In this document: piece after piece, positions 38,524 to 48,415 of the stretch
How the letters are laid out: each line of letters starts with the position of its first letter
Numbering within the stretch: position 1 is the first letter of the stretch
Assembly: GCF_002906165.1 (NCBI RefSeq)
Contig: NZ_PPCN01000010.1
Coordinates: 205,887 to 269,886 of the forward strand
Origin: Roseibium marinum
GTDB lineage: Bacteria > Pseudomonadota > Alphaproteobacteria > Rhizobiales > Stappiaceae
Direction of reading: 5' to 3'
DNA: 64,000 bases
Position numbers and translations under genes: made by a program
The notes under the pieces: model-generated
The model's database searches: none
What the model saw: the letters and a program-made list of their open reading frames with translations, nothing else
Told to the model about the DNA's origin: nothing

Positions 38524-41500
38524 TCAGAGGAAGGAACCGAGTTCACGGCTCTTGCTCTCGACTTCAGCCGCGACGTCGGAAAGGTCTTCTGTCTCGGAAC
38601 GTTCGTCATCCGTGTGCAGGCTGGCGAGCTGTTGACTCTCGTCCGACATGCCGGACGCATTTTTTTCTCCAAGAACACGATTGGCCACGCGGCTGGACAA
38701 GTCAATCAGCGTTGCGCCATTGGCTAGTGACATCAGCGGAATGTCGATACCGAGCTGGCGTTCCGCGCTCATGCGCAGTTCCAAAGCCATCAGCGAATCC
38801 ATACCGATATCCGAAAGCGGTTTATGCGGATCGATTTCCTCCGGCGCGATCCGAAGGATCTTGCCGATCTCCGCGGCCAGAAGCTTTGCAACCGTTTGAG
38901 CGGCGGTGACCTGATCCATGCCCAGCAGCATGACGGCCAGATCTATAACGCCATCGGAACCGGTGTCGTCTTCATCGCCAAGACCAAGCAGGCTGACAAA
39001 TGGCGTTCCCACCAGAGCCAGATCCTTGCGCGCTGCCTGCCAGTCGACACGGGCGTAGCCGAGCGCTGCGAGGCTGACGTCTTTCGACTGCTCCGGCTGC
39101 GCCATCAGCGCCATGAGGCCATCCAGGGCTTCCTTGGCCGTCAGCGCGTGCCGGCCAAGCTTGCGGGACAGCAGTTCGCTGACGTCTTCGTTGCGGGCGA
39201 GATAACCGGCATCGGAAATGGCGCCCCAGGCAACGGCAAGCGCCGGCCGGTCTTCGGCGCGGCGTTTCCTGGCCAGCCCTTCCAGATAGCCGTTCGCGGC
39301 CACATAGTTGGCCTGGCCCGGATTGCCCACGAGAGTGGTTGCCGAGGAATAGAGAACGAAATGGTCCAGGGGATCGTCCGCCGTCAGGCGGTCGAGCAGC
39401 TCCGCGCCGCGGATCTTTGGAGCAAGCACCCGGGTCAGGCCATCGTGATCCATGTTGGCAATCAGGACGTCGTTCAGAACCATGGCCGTGTGGAACACAC
39501 CCTTGATGGGTTTGCCGTGCGCGCGAATTTCGGCAAGCGTGGTTTTAACCGCCTTTTCGTCGGTGATATCGCAGGCATGGCCCTTGATGGTCACGCCTCG
39601 ATCCGTCAACTGGCTGATGACGGACTGAGCTTCGTCACTGGCATCGCCTCTGCGGCTCAGCACCGCAAGGTTTCGAGCTCCGTGGTCGGCAAGCCGGTTC
39701 AGCAGAGCTGCCCCGAATCCGCCGAAACCACCGGCAATCACATAGACCGCGTTGCCGTCGAACGCGATGTCGGTTGCCGTGGGTATCGAAGCAGGCACCT
39801 CGGGCGGACGAATGACGATCTTGCCGATATGCCCGGCCTGCTGCATCAGGCGGAACGCATCGACAACGTCGGCCGCTTCGAACACACGATGCGGCAGGGG
39901 CCGCAGGGTGCCGTCCTCGAACAGTTCGACAAGCTTGACGAAAAGGTCGACGGCCAGTTTCGGCTGGCGGGTCAGCAACTGATCGGCGTCGATACCGAAA
40001 TATGTGAGGTTCTGGCGGAAGGGACGCAGGCCGATCCGGGTATTGCCGTAATAGTCCCGTTTGCCCAGCTCCAGGAAACGGCCGAACGGCTTCAGCACCT
40101 CAATGCTGCGCTCCATCGCTTCGCCGAAGAGCGAGTTCAGAACCACATCGACGCCATCGCCGCGGGTTTCTTCAAGAACGGCATCGACGAAGGCGAGGCT
40201 GCGGGAATCCAGCACAACATCCGCCCCGAGGAGCTTCAAAGTGTTGCGCTTGTCTTCGGACCCGGCTGTGGCGATGATCTTCGCACCGCGCCATTTTGCG
40301 ATCTGCAGGGCCGCCAGGCCAACGCCACCGGCGCCACCATGGATCAGCACGGTTTCCCCTTCGGACAGGTTCGCCAGATGCACGAGCGCATAAAAGGCGG
40401 TCAGGAAGGTCACCGGAATGGTGGCCGCTTCCTCCGCCGACACCGTCGAGGGCATCGGGGCGCATCCGCTTTCGTCGACCGTGACATGGGAGGCGAAACA
40501 GGCCGGTGCGAAGGTGATGACCTTGTCGCCGGCTTTGAACCGGGTGACATCAGGACCGCAGGCGATCACATGACCGCAGCACTCCATGCCAAGGGTCGGA
40601 CCGGCAAAGCCGTCTTCCAAAGCCTCTTCCGGCAACAGGCCGAGCGCCCACATGACATCACGGAAGTTGAGGCCGCTGGCTTCAACCGCGATTTCGATAT
40701 CCCGGCCGGCAAGCGTATTGCGCTCGACCGCCTTCCACGTCAGTTGGTCAAGCGATCCCTGACGCGAAATATCGAGCCTCATTGCGGGACGCGCACCTTC
40801 CGGGAGGGCGGCATCCGACAGGACACCGCCCTTGAGGAGGCGCAGGCCGGACCGCGTCTCGCTGTCGAGAACAATTTCCCGTTCGCAATTCGCGATCAGG
40901 ATCTCCTCGGCGACACGGGCCGCGGCAATGCCCGGCTCCAGATCCGGAGAGACATCGATCAGCTTGAGGTTCGCATCCGGATATTCATTCATCACCACCC
41001 GGCCGAAAGCCCAGATGCCCGCCTGATCGGGGGCGGGCGCCTTGCCGCCGGCAATGTCCTGGGCTCCGGCCGGAGCGAGCAGGGTGAATTCACCCTTTTC
41101 AGCTCCGAGAGCTTTCAACAGGATCATCATGCTGTAGGCGCGGCTATCAACGGAATTCAGCGCGTCGCCCGGTTTGGCATAAGCGCCGCGCATGTGAACC
41201 AGACGCCCGTCATGAGCCGCCAGAAGTTGCCCAAGCGTCTCGTCCGGTGCTTCTGGTGGTCGATCCAGCTCCAGCGCGGCGCTCCAGATGCCATCGCCGA
41301 GCTGTTCGGTCACTTCGCCGGGGACAAGAAGCGTCGCCGCGTGTCCGTGCCGTTCCATGCAGGACTTCAGGCCTTCTGCCAGACGGTGCGCGGGGCCCTC
41401 CGCATCGGTCAGTAGCAGAAAAGCCTTCGCTTCCGGAGCTGCTTCCGCGGCTTCTTCGTCTTCCTCGGTACGGGGAAGGTCCGCATCTTCCGGAATGCGC

Positions 41501-44500
41501 GCACTGATCAGGTCCGCCTCGATCAGTGTACTCTTCAAGGGGACGATTTCGACTTCCCCGAGTCCGGCGGCTTCGAGGGTTTTCGTCCAGTCGCTCTGCT
41601 GCCTGGAGATCGGTTCGGCGGCGGTTGCTTGTTCATCCCACCAGCTCGACCCGACACCCATGATCAGGTCCGAAAGTGGTTGCGGCAGCGGTTCGGCCGC
41701 AAGCACCACGCCGCCAGGTGTGAGCGACCTGACGAAACGCTTCAGTGTTTCAGGATCGATATCGGCAAGCGAGGTATCGAACAGCACCAGGTCGAAATAG
41801 CTAATGGCATCGAATTCCGCTTCCGTGGGCTCAAGAAAGGTCGTTGCGGAACTCCCTTGCCAAAGCCGCTCCCCGCGGCCAACGGCGGCGGATGTCGCGT
41901 CTGTGACCGTCATGGCCATGTGGGTTGGATCGAGGTCCTTGTCGAGGTTTGCGGCGAGGCCGCCTCCGGCACCCACGAGAAGCACCCGCAAAGCCTGATC
42001 CTTCGACCAGTTCGCGAAAATCGATCGGGCGCTGCTTTGCAGCGCTGCGGACAATGCCCGCTTGCCCGGAGAGGAGGAACGGTAGGCGTCGAACAGGCTG
42101 GAGGCATAGACCTTGGAGGCCGTGTCTTCCAGGCCTGACAGGAATATGTCGCTCAGACCCGTCCACAGCCGCGCGAGAAGAGCTGCTTCCGCGATATGTT
42201 CTCCGCCGCCATCGGTGAGGGCCTGGAGCAGATCATGCGCCGCAGGATGTCCTGCAGGATCCTCGAGTCGGAAACCCTCATCCGTTTCCTCGCAAAGGCC
42301 GCTTTCCGACAACCAGATCAACATGCTCGAAGCAAGCGGCGCGGCCGTTTCGTGCAGTTCGCCCGCCGCCACAAGATCGCGAACACGGATTTGCCTGTCA
42401 CTGAATTTTCCGAACAGCGTGTGATGAGAGATCGCCCGGCCGAGCGCCTCGATCAAAACGCGGCTGTCCTCCGGTTCCTGCTCTTCTGAACCGGCAAGAT
42501 CCAGTCTTTTCGCAAGGCTGGCGAGTCCCTCGAAGGTTTTCAGCAACGGGGAGACGCGGTTCGGATCGGGAAGCACAGTCGCGATCTGCCGGTAAACGAG
42601 ATCATCCGGCCGTGTGTCCTGGCCGAGCGTAACCGCCTTGAAACGGGCCTTGTTCAGGCGCACGACCGTCTGTCCTTCCGCATCCAGAAATTCGAAACTC
42701 GCCTCGATCGACCGTGGAGAGGCCTTGGTGACTTCTATGCGCACCGAAGCCGGATGCGTTTCAGGCGCAAGAAGGCGCAGAGTTCCCAGCCGGATCGGCA
42801 GGAAGGAGGTATTTTGCGGTACGCCCTTTACACCATCGAGAAGGGCGAAGAGCCCGTGAAATCCGGCATCGACCAGTGTCGGGCACAGCGCGAAGGACAG
42901 CTTTTCCACACTTTCGTCCTGGCCCATCAACTCGACGGTCGCGGTCGTATCGGAATGTTTGATCACCCGATGGGCCCGCCGGAAGGCCGGGCCGTAGTTC
43001 AGGCCGAAACTCTCTGTGACCTTGTAAAGGGTTTCATGATCCAGAACAGAAACCGTGTCCGTGCCTGTCTTCAGCCACGGCGTTCTTGAAGTGGTCGAAG
43101 GGGTAATGAAGGTTCCACGGGCATTCAGCGACCAGTCATTATCCGACAGCCGCGGCCGGGACAGGATTTCGATCACATTGTCGTCTGCTGAAATCCGGAC
43201 CTGCGTTTCCCAGACCTCGTCGCCGTCTATAACCAGCGGTCGCACGATGTCGAAATCGCGCAGTTCGATCTGATCGCTCCTCGTCCAGCGCAAGGCCGCC
43301 CTGAGGCACATTTCGATGTAGCCTGCCGCTGGAAATACAACGCTTTCTTCGACCTTGTGGTCATGAAGGAACGGCAAGGAGCCGCTGTCGATATGGTTGA
43401 ACCACTCGGCAGTGTCCTTGCGCAGCCGGTATCCCAGCAGCGGCCACGTCTGGCCGAACATGAAATCGACCTGTTCCGGGCTGCTTTCCGGGCGGTATTC
43501 CGTGTTCTGCCAGGGATAGGAGGGCAGGGCGGCCCGTCGGGCGGGTTTCGGCCCGACGTATTTTTCAAGATCCGTCTTGCCGCCATGGGCCAGAATGGAA
43601 GCGGCGATCCGGTCGAGCGGGTTGCCCGTGGCCGGGGCCGACTTTTTGGACGGTTCCTTGAGCGTTTCGAGGAACTTGGCTTTCTTGCCCTTGGCTCTCA
43701 GAACGTCATTGATATAGGTGCCAAGGACGGGCTTGGGACCGATTTCCACCAGGACGCTGAAATCGTCGGCGGTCATGTTTTCTATCGCAGCGGCGAAAAG
43801 AACCGGTTGGCGCACATTCTTCCACCAGTATTCACTGGAAACGCTGACGTTTTTTTCCTCGGGCGCCACGGTCGAATAGAACGGCAGCACGGCTTCATCC
43901 GGTTTGAGCCCTTCCAGAGCGGCCAGAAGCGGTTCTTTAATCGGGTCCACGAGCGCACTGTGGAATGGATAGGCGAGGTTGAGACGGCGCATCGCCCATT
44001 TTTTCTTGCGGGCGAACTTGGCAAATGCGTCCAGACTGTCGCTGTCGCCGGAAATCGTCACGCTGCGGGGGCTGTTGTCGGCTGCCAGTTCAAGACGGGG
44101 CAGGCCGCTTTCCTTGATGGCGGCAACCGCCTGATCGGCCGACAGCAGCAGAGCGCCCATGGAACCGAGATCCCGGACGACTTCCTGCTCGCTTGAACGG
44201 GCCCGGATGACACGCACGGCCTGTTCCAGATCAAGTGCACCGGCGCACCATGCCGCCGCGACCTCGCCGACGGAATGCCCGGCTGTGCCCGATGCCGTGA
44301 TGCCGCGTTTGCGGAGCGATTCCACGATACCGATCTGAATCGCAAATAGCAGCGGCTGGGCGATTTCCGACCGTTCCAGATCGCTTTCCAGGTCCTCGGC
44401 AAACAACGTGGTCACCAGTGACCAGCCGCTCAGACCCATGAAGATCCTGTCGACCTTGTCGAATGCATCCCGGAAAGCCGTATCCGCCTGGTAGGCTTCC

Positions 44501-46137
44501 TGGCCCATCCCGGCCCATTGCGAGCCGTTTCCGGAAAAGACGAAACCGACTTTCGCATTCGCCTTGATAACGCTTCCCGAAATAAGGCCGGGCAGTTCTT
44601 CGCCGTTTTCGGAGAAAGAACGCAGCGCGTCGAGTTTTTCCTGCCTGGACTTGCCCAGAACGACCAGGCGTTCGGACAACAGGTCGCGGCTGTGGGCGCT
44701 CGAGGCGATCAGATTGCCCGCGGCTTCCTCGCCGGCTGCGTCGAACCGCTTCAGGTAGCGTCCGGCAAGTTCCTGCAGGGCTTCCCTGGAGCGGGCGCTG
44801 AGAATGAGCGGCGCATCTTCCGGCGCCTTCGTTTCGCTTTCTGGAACCGGGTCCGGATCGCCGATGACGGCATGTGCGTTGGTGCCGCCGAAGCCGAAGG
44901 AGTTGACACCGGCAAACCTGCGTTCCTTCGAGGGCTCAAGAGCAATTGCTTCTCCTGCGACCTTGAGATTGAGCTCTTCGAACGGAATATCCGGGTTGGG
45001 CGTGTTGAAATGAAGTGACTTGGGAAACAGATCTTCCTTGAGAGCCATCAGGGCCTTCAGGAAGCCAACAAGCCCGGAAACCGGCTCCAGATGGCCAACA
45101 TTGGTTTTGACGGACCCGATCGGCAGTGCGTCGCTTCGTTTTTGTCCGATCACCTTGCCAAGCGCATCGGCCTCGGCCGGATCGCCGACGCGTGTACCGG
45201 TGCCATGCGCTTCGACGAAGGCCAGTCTGGACGGATCGATACCGAGCCCTTCGTAGATCTCGCGCAGTAAATCTGCCTGGGCATAGGGCGAGGGGAGAGA
45301 GAGGCCGACGGTGCGTCCGTCTGCGTTGATGCCTGTGGCCAGCAATTTGCCATGACTTTTGGAACCTTCGGGCATCCCGGCACGCGCAGCGCGCAGAATG
45401 ACCACCGCGCCGCCTTCGGACCGCACATAGCCGTCACCATTGGCGTCGAATGCCTGGCAAAGCCCGGTCGGGGAAAGCATGGTGGCTCGGGAAAAACCGA
45501 CAAAGGCGAACGGACTGAGAAGCAGGCTGACGCCGCACACGATCGCGGTGTCGATCTGGCCGCTCTCTATCGCAGATACGGCTTCATGAAGCGCGACGAT
45601 CGAGGAAGAACAGGCGGTATCGACCGTGAAGCTCGGGCCTCTCAGGTCATAAATATAGGAAATTCTGTTGGAGACGATCGACAGGGTATTGCCGGTCATG
45701 AACTGCATGTCCGCCATGGCCGGATCGACCAGAAAGCGGTGATGGTAATCCAGCGAAGATGCGCCGACATAGACCCCGGTTGAAGTGCCGGCAAGATCGC
45801 TCGGCCGGATATTGGCGTGTTCCAGAGCTTCCCAGACGAGTTGCAGCAACAGACGCTGCTGCGGGTCCATCTGTACGGCTTCGCGTGGCGAAATACCGAA
45901 AAAGGCCGGATCGAATCCCCAGACGCCATCCATTTGGCCGGCTGCCCAGGTGTAGGTCTTGCCGGAGGTGGATTGAAGCGGATGGCCGAATCGCGCCAGC
46001 GGCCAGCGATCAGGCGAAACCGATGTGACGGCGCATTCACCGTTTTTCAGAAGCGACCAGAATTCGTCAGAATCTTTGGCTCCGGGAAGCCGACTGGAAA
46101 AACCTAAAATGTCGATGTTTGAGGTAAGCGCCGCCAC
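38524..46137 (-). CDS. rkpA: Animal-FAS-like iterative type I fatty acid/polyketide synthase (RkpA-like)
   Basis: A 2537-residue megasynthase. Order and key residues: KS (1-425; Cys176 in TACSSS, His311 in EAHGTG, His349 in NVGHL); AT (530-830; Ser622 in GHSVGE, His726 in YPFHS); DH (890-1175; His927 in HDHKVEESVVFP, where the motif Gly is Glu931, and Asp1090); a methyltransferase-like fold (about 1385-1530, VGAGGGLAANL); a structural KR half (about 1570-1770); ER (1790-2108; HGGAGGVGLAALQIA); KR (2125-2315; Ser2265, Tyr2278, Asn2282); ACP (2420-2490; Ser2448 in GMDSLM). This is the order of vertebrate fatty acid synthase, so it should make a fully reduced acyl chain. There is no thioesterase; the chain probably passes to the adjacent oxoamine synthase. 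The GTG start has CAGG seven bases upstream. Confidence 0.93.
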   Translation of the reverse strand: MAALTSNIDILGFSSRLPGAKDSDEFWSLLKNGECAVTSVSPDRWPLARFGHPLQSTSGKTYTWAAGQMDGVWGFDPAFFGISPREAVQMDPQQRLLLQLVWEALEHANIRPSDLAGTSTGVYVGASSLDYHHRFLVDPAMADMQFMTGNTLSIVSNRISYIYDLRGPSFTVDTACSSSIVALHEAVSAIESGQIDTAIVCGVSLLLSPFAFVGFSRATMLSPTGLCQAFDANGDGYVRSEGGAVVILRAARAGMPEGSKSHGKLLATGINADGRTVGLSLPSPYAQADLLREIYEGLGIDPSRLAFVEAHGTGTRVGDPAEADALGKVIGQKRSDALPIGSVKTNVGHLEPVSGLVGFLKALMALKEDLFPKSLHFNTPNPDIPFEELNLKVAGEAIALEPSKERRFAGVNSFGFGGTNAHAVIGDPDPVPESETKAPEDAPLILSARSREALQELAGRYLKRFDAAGEEAAGNLIASSAHSRDLLSERLVVLGKSRQEKLDALRSFSENGEELPGLISGSVIKANAKVGFVFSGNGSQWAGMGQEAYQADTAFRDAFDKVDRIFMGLSGWSLVTTLFAEDLESDLERSEIAQPLLFAIQIGIVESLRKRGITASGTAGHSVGEVAAAWCAGALDLEQAVRVIRARSSEQEVVRDLGSMGALLLSADQAVAAIKESGLPRLELAADNSPRSVTISGDSDSLDAFAKFARKKKWAMRRLNLAYPFHSALVDPIKEPLLAALEGLKPDEAVLPFYSTVAPEEKNVSVSSEYWWKNVRQPVLFAAAIENMTADDFSVLVEIGPKPVLGTYINDVLRAKGKKAKFLETLKEPSKKSAPATGNPLDRIAASILAHGGKTDLEKYVGPKPARRAALPSYPWQNTEYRPESSPEQVDFMFGQTWPLLGYRLRKDTAEWFNHIDSGSLPFLHDHKVEESVVFPAAGYIEMCLRAALRWTRSDQIELRDFDIVRPLVIDGDEVWETQVRISADDNVIEILSRPRLSDNDWSLNARGTFITPSTTSRTPWLKTGTDTVSVLDHETLYKVTESFGLNYGPAFRRAHRVIKHSDTTATVELMGQDESVEKLSFALCPTLVDAGFHGLFALLDGVKGVPQNTSFLPIRLGTLRLLAPETHPASVRIEVTKASPRSIEASFEFLDAEGQTVVRLNKARFKAVTLGQDTRPDDLVYRQIATVLPDPNRVSPLLKTFEGLASLAKRLDLAGSEEQEPEDSRVLIEALGRAISHHTLFGKFSDRQIRVRDLVAAGELHETAAPLASSMLIWLSESGLCEETDEGFRLEDPAGHPAAHDLLQALTDGGGEHIAEAALLARLWTGLSDIFLSGLEDTASKVYASSLFDAYRSSSPGKRALSAALQSSARSIFANWSKDQALRVLLVGAGGGLAANLDKDLDPTHMAMTVTDATSAAVGRGERLWQGSSATTFLEPTEAEFDAISYFDLVLFDTSLADIDPETLKRFVRSLTPGGVVLAAEPLPQPLSDLIMGVGSSWWDEQATAAEPISRQQSDWTKTLEAAGLGEVEIVPLKSTLIEADLISARIPEDADLPRTEEDEEAAEAAPEAKAFLLLTDAEGPAHRLAEGLKSCMERHGHAATLLVPGEVTEQLGDGIWSAALELDRPPEAPDETLGQLLAAHDGRLVHMRGAYAKPGDALNSVDSRAYSMMILLKALGAEKGEFTLLAPAGAQDIAGGKAPAPDQAGIWAFGRVVMNEYPDANLKLIDVSPDLEPGIAAARVAEEILIANCEREIVLDSETRSGLRLLKGGVLSDAALPEGARPAMRLDISRQGSLDQLTWKAVERNTLAGRDIEIAVEASGLNFRDVMWALGLLPEEALEDGFAGPTLGMECCGHVIACGPDVTRFKAGDKVITFAPACFASHVTVDESGCAPMPSTVSAEEAATIPVTFLTAFYALVHLANLSEGETVLIHGGAGGVGLAALQIAKWRGAKIIATAGSEDKRNTLKLLGADVVLDSRSLAFVDAVLEETRGDGVDVVLNSLFGEAMERSIEVLKPFGRFLELGKRDYYGNTRIGLRPFRQNLTYFGIDADQLLTRQPKLAVDLFVKLVELFEDGTLRPLPHRVFEAADVVDAFRLMQQAGHIGKIVIRPPEVPASIPTATDIAFDGNAVYVIAGGFGGFGAALLNRLADHGARNLAVLSRRGDASDEAQSVISQLTDRGVTIKGHACDITDEKAVKTTLAEIRAHGKPIKGVFHTAMVLNDVLIANMDHDGLTRVLAPKIRGAELLDRLTADDPLDHFVLYSSATTLVGNPGQANYVAANGYLEGLARKRRAEDRPALAVAWGAISDAGYLARNEDVSELLSRKLGRHALTAKEALDGLMALMAQPEQSKDVSLAALGYARVDWQAARKDLALVGTPFVSLLGLGDEDDTGSDGVIDLAVMLLGMDQVTAAQTVAKLLAAEIGKILRIAPEEIDPHKPLSDIGMDSLMALELRMSAERQLGIDIPLMSLANGATLIDLSSRVANRVLGEKNASGMSDESQQLASLHTDDERSETEDLSDVAAEVESKSRELGSFL

Positions 46138-46610
46138 AGAACAACCTGTTTTTATTGGTTAAGATCGATCAACCTATTGAGTTTTAAACAAAATTATAGT
46201 CAACGAATACTCATTTCTCAACGCTCCCTCAACGTCAGAATCGCTTGCGGATGGTCCATCCTGCATAATGCCGCGAGCAAGCTTATCCCATGCCCCGGCC
46301 CGATTCCACCGGCCGGAGCCTTCCTTATCCGGGAACCATTAGCCTAAGCGGAATTTTTGTGGAAGGCATTTAGCGTAAAAAGAACATGCTTTCCGAAAGT
46401 CTTGCCTAATTTATACGGCAATCGCGGTAAATTTGAGGGGTGCGGTCAGGAAATGTCCTTTCCATACAGCATTCCGGAGCGTAGAGGCGCAAGGCGATTC
46501 AGAATAGAAAGCATCCCGCGTTCGGATGAACACGGGACGCTCTGAGATCGGTGAACTTTGCAGCCTTGATGTGAGCCCGAACGTTAGCTCAATTATGGGG
46601 CCGTGACCTT
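46138..46610. other. AT-rich upstream region of the megasynthase gene
   Basis: No gene is seen. About 46140-46230 is strongly AT-rich and should contain the promoter of the minus-strand megasynthase-oxoamine operon. The remainder is of mixed composition with no clear dyad. The 267-bp mobile element begins at its right end. Confidence 0.45.
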
Positions 46611-46877
46611 GGGTCTGTGGACAATAAGGATTTGGGTCGCGGCGCGAGCCGGATTTCGGTGTCCGAACAGGAGGAAAGTCCGCAGTGGTGCCGCCCACCA
46701 CAAGGACTTTCCGACGCAGTCGGGACCGAAATCCGCCGCGTCTCGAAGAGATTTGGCGCAAAACGCCCATTTCGGCGTCCCAATGTCTTGAAAGGGAACA
46801 CCCTTCCTGCGACCTTGCTTCTTGAACTGGGCGTTTTGCATCCAAACCTCGACCAAATCCTTATTGTCCACAGACCC
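46611..46877 (-). mobile_element. Non-autonomous 267-bp inverted-repeat element (MITE-like), copy 1
   Basis: The element is bounded by GGGTCTGTGGACAATAAGGA and its reverse complement; the terminal inverted repeat is 25 bp and perfect in this copy. Inside are two large imperfect hairpins: GGATTTCGGT pairs with ACCGAAATCC around GGAAAGTCC/GGACTTTCC, and GCAAAACGCCCA pairs with TGGGCGTTTTGC. No recognisable transposase is encoded. A second copy lies at 57419-57685 in opposite orientation and differs by only a few bases. The flanks (CTTG left, CTAG right) fit a 4-bp CTAG target duplication with one change. YTAR targets are known for the IS5 group; assignment to that group is inference. Confidence 0.85.
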
Positions 46878-48415
46878 TAGACGTTGCTGTCCGGGAACGA
46901 GGCCTTGCGCTCGGTCATGAAAGCCTGCAGCGCCTCATCTGTGCCGGTATCGAGTTCCGGACCGCTATAGGCTGCAAGCTGTTCTTTCCAACGGGCATTC
47001 GCACGCCGGGATGCATCCAGTTCGCCATCGGCATGCCACTGTTCGTAGGAATTGTTGTCGGCGATGGCGGAGCGGTAGAAAGCGCTTTCGAAGTTCCGCT
47101 GGGTATGCGCGGCGCCTAGGAAGTGTCCTCCCGGTCCGACTTCCTGCAGGGCGTCCATGGCAAGGCTTTCCTCCGACAGATCTATCCCCTTTGCCAGAAC
47201 GTGCATCATGCCCAGCTGATCCGCATCCATGATGAATTTCTCGTAGGACGAGCACAGTCCGCCTTCCAGCCAGCCAGCCGCATGAAGCGCGAAATTCACA
47301 CCCGACTGCACTGTTGCCAGGATCGTCTGTGTCGATTCCTGCGCCGACTGGGCATCTGGAAGCTTGGACGCGGTGAAGGAGCCGCCGGACCTGAACGGCA
47401 GGTTGAGCCGTCTGGCGAGCTTGGCGGCCCCGGTGAGCAGAAGCGACCCTTCCGGGCTGCCGAAGGTCGGTGCACCGGACTGCATGGAGATGGAGCTGAC
47501 GAACGCGCCGAACACGACCGGAGCGCCTGGACGGACAAGCTGTGTCAGCGCACAGCCCGCCAGGGCTTCGGCAAGGACCTGGGACAGGGTGCCCGATACC
47601 GTCACGGGGCTCATGGCGCCCGCCAGAATGAACGGCGAGACGATGCAGGCCTGGTTGTGGCGGGCATAGACTTTCAGTGCGCCGAGCATGGTGGCGTCGA
47701 ACACAAGCGGTGAATTGGCGTTGATCAGCTGTATCATGACGCAGTTCTGGTCGACGAAGTCCTCGCCGAAGGTGATCTGGGCCATCCTGACGGAATCTTC
47801 CGCCCGTTCCGGTGCCGTCACCGATCCCATGAACGGCTTGTCGGAATATTTGATATGGGAATAGACCATATCGAAATGGCGTTTGTTCACCGGCAGGTCC
47901 ACCGGTTCACAGACCGTTCCGCCTGAATGGTGGAGCCACGGCGACATATAGGCGAGTTTCACGAAATTCCGGAAATCCTCGATCGTGCCGTAGCGGCGGC
48001 CCTGGTCGAGATCGGTAACGAACGGCGGACCGTAGACCGGGGCAAAGACGAGATTGTTGCCGCCGATCTCGACGTTGCGGGCCGGGTTGCGGGCATGCTG
48101 CGTGAACTGCGCCGGCGCAGTCTTGAGAATCTCGCGCAGCATGCCTTTGGGAAATCGCACGCGTTCGCCGTCAACTTCAGCCCCGGCAATCTTCCACAGG
48201 TTCAGAACCTCGGGGTCTTCGCGGAATTCCAGGCCGATTTCCGCGAGAATGCGGTCGGCATTGGCCTCGATCAGTTCCGCACCCTCATCGCCGAGTACAT
48301 CATAGACCGGAATTTTTCTGGAAATGTAGGGAACGGCTTGGCCGCCCGGGCCTGCTTGCCGCCGCTCGCGGCGGGCATTTCTTCCTCGGCGGCCTGATAT
48401 GGCGGCGTCTGACAT
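46877..48415 (-). CDS. Trimethylamine methyltransferase (MttB) superfamily protein, non-pyrrolysine
   Basis: A 512-residue TIM-barrel methyltransferase of the MttB superfamily. Typical segments are ILAEIGLEFREDPEVL, FAPVYGPPFVTDLDQGRR, HHSGGTVCEP, MSPVTVSGTLSQVLAEALAG, QSGAPTFGSPEG and the C-terminal LGMMHVLAKGIDLSEE. There is no in-frame UAG, so this is not the pyrrolysine enzyme; relatives without it include glycine betaine demethylases (MtgB). No corrinoid protein or reactivator gene is in this window. Divergence from a dimethylglycine-dehydrogenase-like gene suggests a role with methylated glycines or quaternary amines. The C-terminus ends at the boundary of mobile element copy 1, whose last base is the first base of the stop codon complement (CTA). 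Confidence 0.87.
   Translation of the reverse strand: MSDAAISGRRGRNARRERRQAGPGGQAVPYISRKIPVYDVLGDEGAELIEANADRILAEIGLEFREDPEVLNLWKIAGAEVDGERVRFPKGMLREILKTAPAQFTQHARNPARNVEIGGNNLVFAPVYGPPFVTDLDQGRRYGTIEDFRNFVKLAYMSPWLHHSGGTVCEPVDLPVNKRHFDMVYSHIKYSDKPFMGSVTAPERAEDSVRMAQITFGEDFVDQNCVMIQLINANSPLVFDATMLGALKVYARHNQACIVSPFILAGAMSPVTVSGTLSQVLAEALAGCALTQLVRPGAPVVFGAFVSSISMQSGAPTFGSPEGSLLLTGAAKLARRLNLPFRSGGSFTASKLPDAQSAQESTQTILATVQSGVNFALHAAGWLEGGLCSSYEKFIMDADQLGMMHVLAKGIDLSEESLAMDALQEVGPGGHFLGAAHTQRNFESAFYRSAIADNNSYEQWHADGELDASRRANARWKEQLAAYSGPELDTGTDEALQAFMTERKASFPDSNV

Noticed and set aside
38824..41415. 863-codon plus-strand frame opposite the megasynthase
   Set aside because: High GC third positions keep the antisense frame open; the minus-strand domains are continuous and catalytically complete there.
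46593..46880. Small basic proteins encoded inside the 267-bp elements
   Set aside because: The frames follow the palindromic structure, lack binding sites and have no transposase motifs, so the sequence is better explained as a non-coding element.
46877..48415. Pyrrolysine-containing MttB
   Set aside because: The frame has no internal UAG, and no pyl genes are seen.
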